Shown one piece after another: positions 1 to 10,946 of a stretch of 64,000 nt of DNA. The notes beneath the pieces are model-generated. The model saw only the letters and a program-made list of their open reading frames with translations. It had not been told where the DNA came from and did not search any database. A program made the position numbers and the translations under genes. Within the stretch, counting starts at the first letter, position 1, and every line of letters begins with the position of its first letter. This DNA comes from Micrasema longulum (Eukaryota; Arthropoda; Insecta; Trichoptera; Brachycentridae), in assembly GCA_022494885.1 (NCBI GenBank), contig JAGVSM010000472.1:62001-126000 (forward strand), in the 5' to 3' direction.

Positions 1-870
1 TGTAACAGTCAGTTTTGAAAACGAACGGCTAGCACACAAATAATGTTGCCAGATTTTGTTATATTAATACATAAAAGCATCTGGCTCTTAAAATGTTGCC
101 AGTAAAAATAAATTTAGTTTCTTATTTACCCATCTGTTTTACTATCTTCCAGAGTGTGTACGTATCGATGTGTTAAAACACCCGGCTTTGTAATCATTCG
201 GTAGATAAACGCAGACGAAGTTAAACATAGCCTTGGGTAATTGTCAAAAGTCATAAAAATCGTATTCAAGCGAGCATTTTTTGCTTAAATTGGGATTTAT
301 TGGAGTTAATAATCGCTTCGAAGTGACCACTTTTTATCACAGAAGCCTATTTATAATTGAATGATAACAATTTTAAATTGTAATTAAGTAAGGAACGAGG
401 ACTTAATTTTTGGGGTCATTTATCGGTTAGATTTGATCATGTGACGTCGAGATGTCAAGTCAGTAGAACATATCGAGGTAAATAGAGATAGTACAGAAGT
501 AAAATTTACCGTATCGGTATGTATCGACGAAGATAGTTTTTATAATCGCGGCCCAGTTGCACATAAAAAAACAATTCAGACAAAGCGATCCATTATGATG
601 AAAACGAATGTAAGAATTATTGATTTTTAAGTTAATTTTTTTGGTGGAACCCTTATTTTTTGAACAAGGAACTCTTTGTTCATGTTCAGAGGTATTTCCC
701 AAACCCAAGTGGGGTTCTTTAAGTCTAACAGAAAATGTCCACATAATTGGAATATTTGGATATGAAAAGGGAAATGATTCCTTAATAAAGTGTGATAACA
801 AATAAATTTTTAATTTAAAAAAATGGATTAAGTAATTCCGACATATTTCTGTCGCCGTGAAATATTAGGG
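1..870. other. Unassigned AT-rich DNA
   Basis: I see no gene, RNA or recognised repeat. Open frames on both strands at 460-805 overlap each other, contain long hydrophobic or low-complexity runs and match nothing I know, so they look like chance frames in AT-rich DNA. Confidence 0.5.
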
Positions 871-874
871 TATC

Positions 875-1160
875 AGAAAGCTCGAATGGATCTACCTACC
901 CATATCACAGTCCACTTTAATCTCTCTTCCAATCATCGAGGACAGGCCGAAGTTGCGAATGTTCATCAACTAAAACTCTCTTCCCTCGTCCGCCCGTACC
1001 GTCATCAGCAACCAGGAGCGCAGAAGAGAAGGGAGATCCACCATTAATTACCACTGCTACGGCCCACCGATCCCGATCTGACAACCGAATTAATCTCCCG
1101 CCGATTCCGCTCGACAAAATGGCCGCTCTTGTGCGGATCATCGGGAGACGTAATAATTAG
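875..1160. other. GC-richer island, unrecognised
   Basis: This block is clearly less AT-rich than its flanks. It has a 74-codon minus-strand open frame (917-1141) rich in Arg, Gly and Asp, and purine/pyrimidine-skewed stretches. I recognise no domain and see no convincing splice sites. It could be a conserved noncoding element, a decayed exon or part of an unknown repeat. Composition alone cannot decide between these. Confidence 0.3.
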
Positions 1161-1314
1161 GGAACATGATTGAAAAGTGTTTGATGGACATTCATTTGAT
1201 CGATGAGACAGAGCAGAATTTCAGGGAAATTAAAACATACATATTTTTGACAAATATATTAAAACAAAACAAAGACACTAAATACAAAGTTGACAAATGT
1301 ATTTTTATTAACAA

Positions 1315-1425
1315 ATTACAACAGGGATGGAGAACACCTTAAATAAGGGAATATGGAAGTCTTAGCATTTACCGAGTTTATGACCTGTAATTGGCTGGTT
1401 TTAAGTAATTTACAATTTTATTAGT
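1315..1425 (+). repeat. DR1 dispersed repeat, fragment
   Basis: This matches the middle of the DR1 unit: a lead-in 'acaacagggatgg', then 'gggaatatggaagtct', then 'tgacctgtaattggctggtt'. The copy ends soon after the 'ggctggtt' segment. A second, longer copy in the same orientation begins about 50 bp downstream, so this looks like the remnant of a tandem pair. Confidence 0.75.
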
Positions 1426-1475
1426 GTTTACGTCATAAACATATATCTAAGACGCGTTTTTATATAATTGAATTG

Positions 1476-1885
1476 ACAAATTAAAACTGGGATGGGTAAT
1501 ACCTTAAATAAGGGAATATGGGGGTCTAGGCATTTAAAGGACTTATGATCTGTCATTGGCTGATTTGAGTGGCCACTTTACACACTGTGTAATATTCACC
1601 ATTTTGCCTATGTTTGAACATCCCTATTTCTTCGATTCTTCCATTTGTTGATTTTTGTGAGCTAAAGAGCCGAAACCTTTATTGTTGTGAGGAGATTTAT
1701 CTGACTGAATTATTTCACATACTAGGCAACGCCTGAAAACAATTTTCCAATTTTGAAACTTCTTCTTGGACCAGTTGGTTTCATTACAATATTTGAGTTT
1801 GTCCAAATGTTTGTAGACAAAAGACTGGATTGAGCCCTCTCGGGAGTCATCAAGTAAAACATATTACAAAAGGGGTGAAGAACAT
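1476..1885 (+). repeat. DR1 dispersed repeat, middle-tail plus next head
   Basis: The copy contains the conserved core (gggaatatgg, tgtcattggctg, ggccactttacacactgtgt), the tail (gagccgaaacctttat, aggcaacgcctgaaaac, acttcttcttggacca), and then immediately the head of a following unit (gagtttgtccaaatg, gactggattgagccctc). The tail-to-head join shows that the family is organised in head-to-tail units of about 400 bp. No long open frame survives in this copy. Confidence 0.85.
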
Positions 1886-1889
1886 AAAC

Positions 1890-3970
1890 AAAAGAAAAAC
1901 TCAAATTTTTGTTTTTATTTTTGCCACTACTGTTTTAATTTACTGCCTTATATTTAAAAAAATCTAATGTTCGGGTCAGAATTTTTTTATTTTTTAGCTA
2001 ACATACAGTTGTGCAAAAAAAAAACAGTTAACTATTTTCAAAAATAAAGCGACCAATTAAGTTACCATAAATTCCTTACATTGCTACTTATACAAAACGA
2101 AAATACAATTTTGAAAATACAGAGCTATGGGCCAAAAGAAAAGTACAGAAAAATATAAATAGAATGCATAAATATAATAATCTTATATGGATGTAAGCTA
2201 TCGCTAAATATGTCTGTTTCTTGACAATAGTTCTTAAAGCACGTACAGCCACGTATAATGATTAATTATTTTAATGTGCGTAATTATTTTCTGGTTGTAT
2301 AATTATTATTTTACCAATTTTTTATTTCACCTTTATTACCAAGTCACTCCACATATATATATATATTTTCATTTTTTACTACCTCTTTATATGTAAAAGC
2401 CCTTTAAATAAAATACAAAAAAAACAAACAATCCGAGAATTCATCATTAGTATTGCTGTTATAGATTAAAAATAATAAGTTTTATTTAGTAACATTATAG
2501 TAGTAGGTATGTGCAATGATTTATTTATTATAAAAAAAAATCACGAAAGAAACAAAAATCATTTTTTTAATACTATTATAAAAAATATATATGTTATTCG
2601 TAGGGTTTAATGCTAGTGGATACAGGCAGTTCCTATCCCAGTTGGATATTATGATAATAGAAATTTATGTTTTGCTTCAATGTGGATTTATTAGAAATAT
2701 GTTAAATAAAATACAGAATTCGACTGAATTAAGTTAGTAACTGCTGCTCGTTGTAAGGATTTTACGGCTTTTATAGTAGCCATTCTTGTTGTTCTCTCAT
2801 TTTCAGAGTGGGGAATTTAGGTCATCTTTTATTCCCCAATTGTCAGCAATTTGAGATGCGTGGCCTTGGCCAGGTAGGTAATCAGTGTTTTGGATGTTTT
2901 TTTATTTTATTTTTTACATACAAGATATATATTATTCACTTTCTACTGTGTTATCAAAATGGCAGTAGAAAAAGCGACAGTGGTCATTCCTATAGATTAA
3001 TTTATTAAAATAATAATTACGTAAATGAATTCTTCGTGAAGTGATCAGGACAACATGAAAAAGTAGGATGAATTTGTAACGTTATTTACTCTGCTGTAGA
3101 GTGCAATGTCTCTCAACACGAGACAATATTATTATCGGGCAAACACATTAAACGATGAGAATCCCTTATCTCGTGTATGAAGAAACAGTAGACAGCGAAC
3201 TTATGTGCCGTTGCGCTAAACCATCTGGGGAAATAGCGAATTTATACGGAGAAAGATTTACTTGATAATGGGAGGAATATATTTGCAAAGCGCACAGTTT
3301 GCGAAACAATTTTAGTACCGAGAAAGAAAACATATAAAAAACTTTATGTATTTCTTTCGATAGTAATCTGCAAATATGTATTATCAAAAAAATGATATTT
3401 CCAGGGGTAAATATGAACTCATTCAAAGTTTAAGTTTGAATATGATTTATTTCTTATTATTTTTACGCCCACAAGGCTTTTAAATACTGTATTACATACA
3501 TCTATGTAAATAATACAGAAATAATCAAAATAAATTCCCATAGTATTAAAAAATAGAGTACATAAAAATATAAATAAATAAAATGAATACATGAAAGCTC
3601 TTTCAGGAATGGAGGAACTAGTTAATCTAGAAATAAGGGAGATAAGGTCATCACGTGCCATGCAGACGATGCAGCCATATTGGCAGTGATGATTAGAACA
3701 TACCCATCTCAGTAAGTAAAACATCTGAACGCCTAAGAAAAATAGTTTGACACACTTAGGTATATGATCACACGAGGGTTCATGATCTAACCATGCATCT
3801 TAATTCAACCCAAGTCGGATGTGCTAGCAGCGTGAGTCATGCAGATACTTTAGTAAACTATTGACCCCATCTAATAATAACATGCGATTGCTGTGAAAAT
3901 TTTCAAATGGTCTCATTTAGCTATTGACTGTACTTAATAATTAAAATCAAAGTAAAAATAAAACAACTTT
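1890..3970. other. Unassigned AT-rich DNA
   Basis: Apart from a weak exon candidate at 2807-2873 I find no supportable gene or repeat. A short (AT)n run lies near 2352-2369. Two minus-strand open frames at 3166-3724 are low-complexity and hydrophobic and match no family I recognise. Confidence 0.45.
2807..2873 (+). other. Candidate short exon (splice signals only)
   Basis: A pyrimidine-rich acceptor (ttctctcattttcag) ends at 2806 and a donor (CAG|gtaggt) begins at 2874. The 67-nt segment is open in one frame for 22 codons, reading like VGNLGHLLFPNCQQFEMRGL, and contains the palindrome tggccttggcca. Splice-like pairs arise often by chance in a 64-kb AT-rich window and no neighbouring exon was found, so this is a pointer and not a gene call. 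Confidence 0.15.
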
Positions 3971-3974
3971 GTTT

Positions 3975-4060
3975 TGATCACTTTTTTATACTTTTTATCG
4001 ACCGTTTATGAAGCTACACATGCTCCCTTGTCAAAGCATACTTTTTAACAGTGTTATGAT
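3975..4060 (+). mobile_element. Lone PLE terminus, family C
   Basis: The block 'aacaactttgttttgatcac' followed by 'cgaccgtttatgaagc' and 'ccttgtcaaagcatac' is a diverged copy of the terminal sequence that forms the arms of the foldback at 22450-22922. Such 'pseudo-LTR' ends with a GAAAC-terminated hairpin on the opposite strand are typical of Penelope-like elements. No coding remnant is attached. Confidence 0.5.
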
Positions 4061-4134
4061 AACTAAATTTGAAATTTTGTGTAGCTTTAAAACCCGTAGG
4101 GAAAAAAAAGTGATTAAAATTTGTTTTAATATCA

Positions 4135-4560
4135 TATCATATATTATTAAAATTTAGAGCATTAACTTTGTGGTCAAACATTTAAATGAATTTTATTAAA
4201 TATTTGAATGTAACCACTTACGGAATTTTCTATGTCTACCGGTTTCAAGACGTGCCCGTCTCTTCGTTGACGAAGTAAATAGTATAGAAAAACGGAGAAA
4301 GACGAGAGAGTAAAAAAAATAACCAATAGGAAGTAAACACAAAATATCGCAAAAAAATTAAATATCCTACATATTATTATTTTAAAAATGAGTGATTGCG
4401 TCTGTCATGTCAATTGACTTGGCCCAGGAAGAGATGGGTACGTTTCGAAACCGGTAAACAAAGAAAATTGGTAAGTAGTTTTATGCAAATATTTAATAAA
4501 ATTTAGTTAAATTTGTATCATAAACATTTTAATTATAATAAACAACAACAAAGTTGCTTC
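4135..4560. mobile_element. Inverted pair of PLE termini, family B
   Basis: Arms at about 4140-4275 and 4425-4560 are inverted copies of each other. Both carry an accggttt(c) motif, a (c/t)ctcttc block and then AT-rich sequence containing 'aaatatttaataaaattta'. Read outward on the appropriate strand the end is TTGACGA - hairpin - GAAACC. The roughly 150-bp centre holds 'taaacacaaaatatcgc', shared with 8190-8310. The same family recurs at 6395-7260. The structure fits a collapsed Penelope-like element with inverted pseudo-LTRs; no endonuclease or reverse transcriptase reading frame is left. Confidence 0.6.
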
Positions 4561-4569
4561 ATCTATAAA

Positions 4570-6390
4570 TTTTAAAATTGAATGTATTCATTGAAAACCC
4601 TTTTTTGAAATGTGTTTTCGAAATGTATTTTGTAACAATCAAAACAAGTAAGGAAAAAACTTATTTGTACAAATAGCTACTTAAATTAAACGTTTAATAA
4701 AACCAAATTTAAATTACTCAAATAAACGAGCACCTATCGGAAATAGAAAAATCTAATCTGAAGGTAAGAAAGTGTTTTTATTTATCAAGCAATTTTATCT
4801 AAAGTGTTCACGTTTACCCTACTCTACTCTCCATAGAGTTGACATTTCTTTTCCTTACCCATCAAACGGAAGTTTAACCACAAACCGTCGGAATTCGCTA
4901 TAGAGTTTGTAAGCGGCAATTTTTCAGTTATAGTAACCGAACCATTGTTTCGACCGGAATCTGAAACGTGTATCGTTCTAAGAAAATACGGATAAGAAAG
5001 ATAAGTGGGGTAAGTTAATTGGAAGGGAAGTTGAAACAAATGCAAATTAATGGGATAATGAATTCATTAATGTCCGACATCAGCAGCTTTTATATTGAAT
5101 CGTATCAATTCGATTAAAGGGGAAATAAAATTATTACAGCTTTCCAATTCATCCGAAATATACGACTCAATTGAGTGATTGGGGTTGTTATTAGTGATTT
5201 GTAAATAAAAAGACTGTTTAAAAAATAATAGTACAACACGAGTAATAATGCGTAAACCTATAGAGAAGTCCTATCAATATGTTTCATAGAACGCAAGCGA
5301 TGTTGGTTAGCAACAAATTGGCGGCCATTTTGTTTTATTTGACAACAAAGGCATAACGGTTTTATCGGATTCTTTTATCGCTGTGCTTGGCTTTGTTTGT
5401 AAATAACTTGGATATTTACATTATAATAAATAAAAGTCGACTATGGTGAATTGCAGTATGTTTGGTTGCAGCAGTAAGACCGTCAAAGGTGACCGTGTAA
5501 GTGAGTCAGTTTTCACAGGAGATTGATTTACAATATTTTCCCATGATTTATGTTGGTTTTTGGCATTTATTGTCTCGACACGTGTTTTCTGTTGCTTAAA
5601 AACTTTTCTCATATCAACATATTTACTTAAGATATTAGTTTATCTCAATTTAGGGGATAAATTTGTGAATGAAAGTATGTTAACTGTTGAAAATGACAGT
5701 TGATTACGGGCAATATGTCGGGGCCGCACTAGACATCCATATAAAGTTTGAGTCTATATTGAGTAGAGGTCGATTCTAATTTTACTCAAAAATAGCAACG
5801 TCAACCTTGAAATCGCATCCTAAATGACATGTCCAAATTTCAGGCCGCTACGATTTACCGTTTCGGAGATGTGACGGACAAACAAACCCAACACAGGACT
5901 AAGGTTCCATGGTGTTGCGATTTTTGTCTCAATAAATGTAACATAAGTATGTTGTGAATAAAATTAAAAAATAAATTAATAATCAAAGACACACAATCAT
6001 GTATTATTAATTTTATAAAATGAATAAAGGCGAGTTATAGAAAAATAAATTGGAATAACCGTGCAATAATAAATACACAGGTTCATATTTAAGAGTATTT
6101 ACAATGCAAATAAATATCCATTTGGCAATTTTCGACCTGAGTACAGCGCATTGTTTTGCTGCGAACTGTAGCTAACTTAATACCCAATAGTCATATAATG
6201 GTTTTTCTAGGTTTGAGCTCCTCTATAGCTTGACGCATTATGACTATGAGATTATAACATACTTTTTTCTCAAAAATAATTTTGTTATAAGATATAAGCA
6301 TACTATGATTATGTTTCTTAACGGAATCATAAAATTGTTTGATGTATAAAGGAATAAGAATACATAAAGTACAAAAATAGTATGTGTTAT
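4570..6390. other. Mostly unassigned; faint old repeat tail at 5790-5905
   Basis: There is no recognisable gene. The stretch at 5790-5905 contains 'aaatttcaggccgctacg', 'tttcggagatgtgacgga' and 'caaacaaac', a composition seen at the 3' ends of old RTE-like repeats in many insects and comparable to the DR4 copies near 14, 46 and 52 kb. The resemblance is weak. Confidence 0.3.
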
Positions 6391-6394
6391 TCAA

Positions 6395-7265
6395 TATTTG
6401 TAGACAACCACTTACCTACTTTCCTTTATCTACCAGTTTCGAGACGTACCCGTCTATTCGTTAGGACACCAATTAAACTAACTTTCAAAACCCACTTTTC
6501 ACCTTTACCATAGTTGTTGCACAAATTTATATAGAACCAACATAACATGCACTTTAATAAGTACATCCGCTGATTAGGACAAACATGCACTAATTATCAA
6601 TTTGATTATTTTTTTGGGTGATACCGTGTCTGTTGGATTTGTTCCGACGTTTCGGCTACCATTGCAGGAGCCAATAAAAGAAACAAATTGATAACAGTGA
6701 CCGTGCAAACCTTCGCACTTATGCACTAATTATATGAGGAAAACATTTTATATGTTGTTTGAGAAATTGTTGAAAAAAAGGTGGAGGGAAAAGAGGGAGA
6801 GGCTTGAGTCAAAAATTTTAGGGTAACCATTACAATGGAAGATCGTTTAACGGGCTATGTTGAAAAGTTGTTTGATCAAAGAAAAAAAAAACAAAAGGAA
6901 CATTATTTTTTACAGCTTTCCTAATGTGAAATCAATTTAACTTTTTATTATTTGTATGTAAGATTTTCACTCCTGTAATTTTATAAAATTCATAAATAAA
7001 ATTCATAAGTTGATTTGCGAATTCAGAGAAATCGTTATTGTGAAGACACCTCATATGTTATTTAACACGAATATCAAAATTTTATGTTTTTGTTTTATAT
7101 TTTTAAAGGTTTTTATGTAACCATTACGGTGAAATTGCATAGTGGGTTTTGCATGTTGGTTTAATTGGTGTCCTGACAAAGGGCGGGTACGTCTCGAAAC
7201 CTGTAGATATAGAAAAGTCAGTAAGTGGTTATTTACAAATATTTAAAAACATTTAGTCAAATATT
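6395..7265. mobile_element. PLE remnant with inverted family-B ends
   Basis: The left arm (about 6400-6510) and right arm (about 7135-7255) are inverted copies. They share 'gtttcgagacgtacccg', 'ggacaccaattaaac' and 'aaaacccac' in order, preceded by 'aaccactta'. Between them lies a different PLE end (family A) on the minus strand at about 6605-6700, with 'ggctaccattgcaggagcc' next to 'gacgtttcg'. No endonuclease frame was found inside. Two terminus families in one interval suggest either nested insertions or a mosaic element. Confidence 0.6.
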
Positions 7266-7274
7266 TGAAAACAA

Positions 7275-8180
7275 AGTTAATGCTTTAAATATTAATAATA
7301 TTACAAAAACAGCATTTAAAAATTTATTCCTTGTTATTAATTTATTGAAACCGACGTGGTCAAGCAAAATTTAGCAATACATACAAAGTAACAATAAGTA
7401 ACAATGCCAATAGGGAAATATCACATACAACGAAAACCGATAAAAATATCTGAAATGAATTAAGAAAAATTAATTGTATTTTCACAATCAATATGGAAAC
7501 TGTGGAAAAATGTTGAGTAGTTCGTATTTAAAAAAAAAAAATAGTTTAAAAATACGCTTTCACGAAAACGCGCAATGATTGATCGTTTAACTAGTGACGT
7601 CAAGATTCATGTTAGTCTACAATTTTTGCATTTTTCCTTACTGTTTGTATGGGCCGTTATTGTCGCGTGGTTTTTACAAAGGATTTTGACGTTGTGAATT
7701 ATATATTCGTTGTTCATCTGGGTACTATAATAACCTTTTTATTAAGACACAATACACAAAAAATAGTTAAGAAATCACCGATTTATGTAAATAAACGCGC
7801 ATAAAATAATATCCGACAGTCTCTTCATAAAAAAGTACATACTCGAGTGACAAAACGTCAAAATTTAATGCGAATTGTGACGTATAAGAATCGTGGCTGC
7901 ATTGCATTGCATTGAAGCGATTTCACGGGAATTCAAATTTATGCATTTCAAAATATTTTTAGATCACCATTTTTTTTGATTGATTGTTTTCGCGGGATTT
8001 TAAATTTTTTAGAGCACATTTTTTTTTAATTGAACGTATTACCCTTATAAGACCCTTACTAAGTAAGACCCTTATTACGTAAGACCCTTATTAATTCATA
8101 AAGCTGATATTTGCCTATTACGGGTTTCAAATAGGAACTGTAATACATAAATCATGACATACAGTTCACAAAAAGTTAAA
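7275..8180. other. Unassigned AT-rich DNA
   Basis: I see no gene or clear repeat. 'ttgcattgcattgaagcg' near 7900 and three spaced 'agacccttatta'-like repeats at about 8040-8095 are local low-order repeats. Confidence 0.45.
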
Positions 8181-8189
8181 TAAAATTGA

Positions 8190-8310
8190 ATGAAAAACAA
8201 AAAAAAATTATGAAGAAATGGAGAAAGAAGAGCGAAAAAAAAAACTAAAAGAACGTAAACACAAAATATCCCAAAATAAAATAAAACATATTCATTAATT
8301 ATGATTTCTT
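8190..8310. repeat. Block shared with centre of the 4.1-kb PLE pair
   Basis: 'gagaaagaagag', a long A run and 'gtaaacacaaaatatccc' followed by AT-rich DNA parallel the order of motifs at about 4285-4395 (gagaaagacgag, A run, 'gtaaacacaaaatatcgc'). Both lie beside repeat ends, so this is probably a piece of the same mobile element. Its function is unknown. Confidence 0.4.
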
Positions 8311-8324
8311 GCTTATTATTCATG

Positions 8325-8606
8325 ATAAAAGTTTCAGCTCTTTTACTTCACAAACATCAACAGATGGAAGAGTTCAGGAAATGTAGATGTTCAAACATAG
8401 ACAAAATGGTGAATGTTACACAGTGTGTGAAATGGCCACTGAAATCAGCCAGTGACAGGTCATAAACCCTGTAAATGGCCTGACTTCCATATTCTCTTCT
8501 CAAAAGTGTTTTTCCTCTCTGTTGCAACAAATTGAAATATGAATAACTCCCTTGGGAGGAAATCCAGCCAGTCTGCAAGCATTTGGACATACTCTAAATA
8601 TTGTCG
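8325..8606 (-). repeat. DR1 dispersed repeat, tail-to-head copy
   Basis: Nearly a full unit in reverse orientation: gtttcagctctt, 'cacaaacatcaacagatgg', 'tacacagtgtgtgaa', 'gacaggtcataaaccctgt', 'ctccatattctcttctc'-type core, then the head 'cagccagtctgcaagcattt'. One minus-strand frame (8357-8590) stays open for 77 codons and includes REYGSQAIYRVYDLSLADFS. The same peptide frame is open in the 16-kb copy, although this may only reflect low stop density. Confidence 0.85.
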
Positions 8607-8703
8607 AACTATTTATTACTAATTTGTATAGATAAATGCCGTTACATACTAAAAACTAGCCGCTTGATTAAATGGCTGATTGCACTTTTTAACAGAGACA
8701 TTT

Positions 8704-8706
8704 ATA

Positions 8707-8747
<41 letters not shown>

Positions 8748-8757
8748 GTGTGTGTAT
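8704..8757. repeat. Microsatellite (TA)n-(TG)n
   Basis: A run of TA dinucleotides with one CATA interruption continues into TG repeats. It is a simple-sequence repeat and the short open frame across it is not a gene. Confidence 0.95.
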
Positions 8758-8851
8758 GTATACTAGAACATGTCCTTTTTTTGTTCTTCTTCAAATATCT
8801 TAAAGTAGTAAAACTACAGGGGGCTTATAAAGTAATTCATGTAAAACTTAC

Positions 8852-8893
8852 CTGCGACTCTTTCCAAGTAATAAAAAAAGCCTTAATGCATAC
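8852..8893 (-). other. Candidate short exon (splice signals only)
   Basis: On the minus strand a good acceptor (tattttatttgtttcag) is followed by 42 nt and a near-perfect donor (CAG|gtaagt). The segment is open in two of three frames (for example VCIKAFFITWKESQ). It does not join in frame, as far as I can tell, to the other minus-strand candidate at 37114-37167, so evidence for a real gene is thin. Confidence 0.18.
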
Positions 8894-9049
8894 CTGAAAC
8901 AAATAAAATACAAGCATTAATGAAATATTAATTTCGGCACACCCATTTGTTACAACTCAATGCATTGTATAAGTTTAAAATACTACAACATATATGGAGA
9001 ATATGTTAAAAAGTCTAGGCATTGACATCGCTTATTATGACCGTGTGAG

Positions 9050-9475
9050 TTGAAGTACTCTCTTATGGTGGAGAGGGTTCAAAAGAAATTTCTTCGATTT
9101 CTCTACACGAGGGAGTGCGGATATTATCAATGGCTTTATACCACTGAGTTCCTCCAGGGTACGCTCGGTTACAGCAGTTTGAAGAAGAAGGAATGTGTAT
9201 TTAACTACGCACTTCTTTCGATTGTTGCGCGGTATTATTGGCAACCCTGAAATTATGCGGAGCATTAGCTTTTATGTTTCGGATAATTACCTTAGACAAC
9301 GTCAGCATAGATTGTTTCATATTCCAATATACAGAACCAACCTGCAAATTGTTATGCCTGTTGGAAGAACTATCTCTATGTTGAACAATAATACTTTGAA
9401 CATTGTCATTTTTCACGTCTCTGAGGGAGTTTTCCGTTACAATATTCTCTTACTTTTTAAATATATTATTCTCTG
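9050..9475 (+). pseudogene. LINE ORF2 C-terminal region (Jockey/I-like), frameshifted
   Basis: The translation begins VERVQKKFLRFLYTRECGYY and continues with a block typical of the region after the reverse transcriptase in Jockey/I-type LINEs: RVQ-KFLRFL-R--GYY--LY-T-FL-G-LGYSSL. A frame change near 9185-9195 is needed to continue into RLLRGIIGNPEIMRSISFYV and then YLRQRQHRLFHIPIYRTNLQ. The length is a small fraction of an ORF2 of roughly 900-1200 residues. It is a 5'-truncated dead copy with no upstream reverse transcriptase motif (YADD/FADD). Confidence 0.8.
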
Positions 9476-9622
9476 TATATTATGTATACTTGTGTGGTAT
9501 TTTTATATATACTTAATTTTACCTTATTATTTTTATTTTTTCTTTATATATAAATTAAGATATTCCATTTTGTAGTGTATATATATATGTATGTGAATAA
9601 ATAGAATTGAAATTGAAATTAC
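9476..9622 (+). mobile_element. 3' end of the 9-kb LINE
   Basis: AT-rich 3' UTR follows the coding remnant and ends in 'gtgaataaatag' followed by short repeats of 'aattgaaatt'. Simple tandem repeats at the tail are typical of non-LTR retrotransposon 3' ends, so the element probably terminates at about 9622. Confidence 0.55.
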
Positions 9623-9624
9623 CT

Positions 9625-10925
9625 GTCAATATTTCAGTTTTATTTTTTTATAAACCAATCAACACGTTATGATGTCACACTAATATACAAACGACAAAAG
9701 ACTTAAAATATCTCTATATTTTTTTAATGATTACGTTGTATTTTTGTTCTCTTCACATTGACATTTCCGCAACGGATTTGGAAAGTAAAATTTGTAAAAA
9801 TTCCCTGGATTTTTAATACAAAAAATATTAAGCCTGGCTATGCGAAGAATAAATACGATGCCAATTCATCAATAAATCTGTAAAAGAAAGAACACAAAGA
9901 TATAACTCATATCAAGAAAAACAGAGACGCTGTTCTGTGGCCGGTGTTTGTTTGAAACAGATTCAGTCGGTAATTGACAGTGACGTGGGACGCACGTATG
10001 CAAGAAGAGCGGCGTATTTATAAATTTAATTTATTTAGATATAACGCGGCTATTTTTTTATTTTATTTTCATAAATCATGGACAAGGAGTTATTAATTTT
10101 TCAAATGTCTTAACAGATTATTCCATCTTTTGCTTGTGGTAACACAATATTACATCACCGCGAGCAAAGGAATTATTTACCACAGTCTTTAAAGAAATAT
10201 ACAAGCATTAGCAAATATTGCCTAGAAGTGATTTCCTTTTTACGATTTTGAAAATTTTTATAAAAAAAAGGTATGTTAAGTTATATGCATGTGAGGGTAA
10301 CTTTTTTAAAAAGTACGTACTTAACTTACAGTGCATTTGAAAATTTAATAGCCTTTGTTCAAGTGCCCGTCAGTAAACCAAGTAAATATTCAATTTGTGT
10401 TTGTGTAAGTATATTTTATAAGTCTTGTCGGATATAAAGATCTGGTGGTTCCCAAAAAGAATATCAAGGCTTTAAAAATGTTTTGTAATCATTTCGGCGA
10501 ATTGATCATGTGTCATCAATTTAATCCAAGTCGGTGAAGAATTTACTTCCCTCTTTTCCTCAATACAATGAATTAAATAATATGTACTTCCGGATTACCT
10601 TATTTCATTACAAATATGCCAAGACAGGCAGATTACATACAGCTACTTCGGGCAGTTTTTCTCGTTCGGAAACAAGATATTTTTATATTTTAATAACTTT
10701 TGTACATAATGTAAATTATACATCTTATTGCCAAATGGCTATATCTTCCAACCAATCGAAGAATCTAAGTTTTATTAATGGAATTCAAGTTACATAACAC
10801 ATTCAATAGAAAATAAAATAAATAGTTAAAGATATACAAAAAATAAATAATTGTATTTGTATCTAAATTTCCTTTAAATCTATGCTTTTATTCTTACTTA
10901 TAAACCTTTTTTCTTGCTTACTTAT
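9625..10925. other. Unassigned AT-rich DNA
   Basis: No gene or repeat family is recognised. An 87-codon plus frame at 10534-10797 matches nothing I know and lacks splice or Kozak support. Near 10880-10930 there is a short local duplication of 'cttataaacc'. Confidence 0.45.
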
Positions 10926-10946
10926 AAACCAGGTATAAAGTTAGAC

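Noticed and set aside
460..805. Overlapping open frames on both strands
   Set aside because: AT-driven, low complexity, no domain; typical chance frames.
8601..8897. 98-codon frame across the microsatellite
   Set aside because: It consists largely of Tyr-Ile repeats from (TA)n; not a protein gene.
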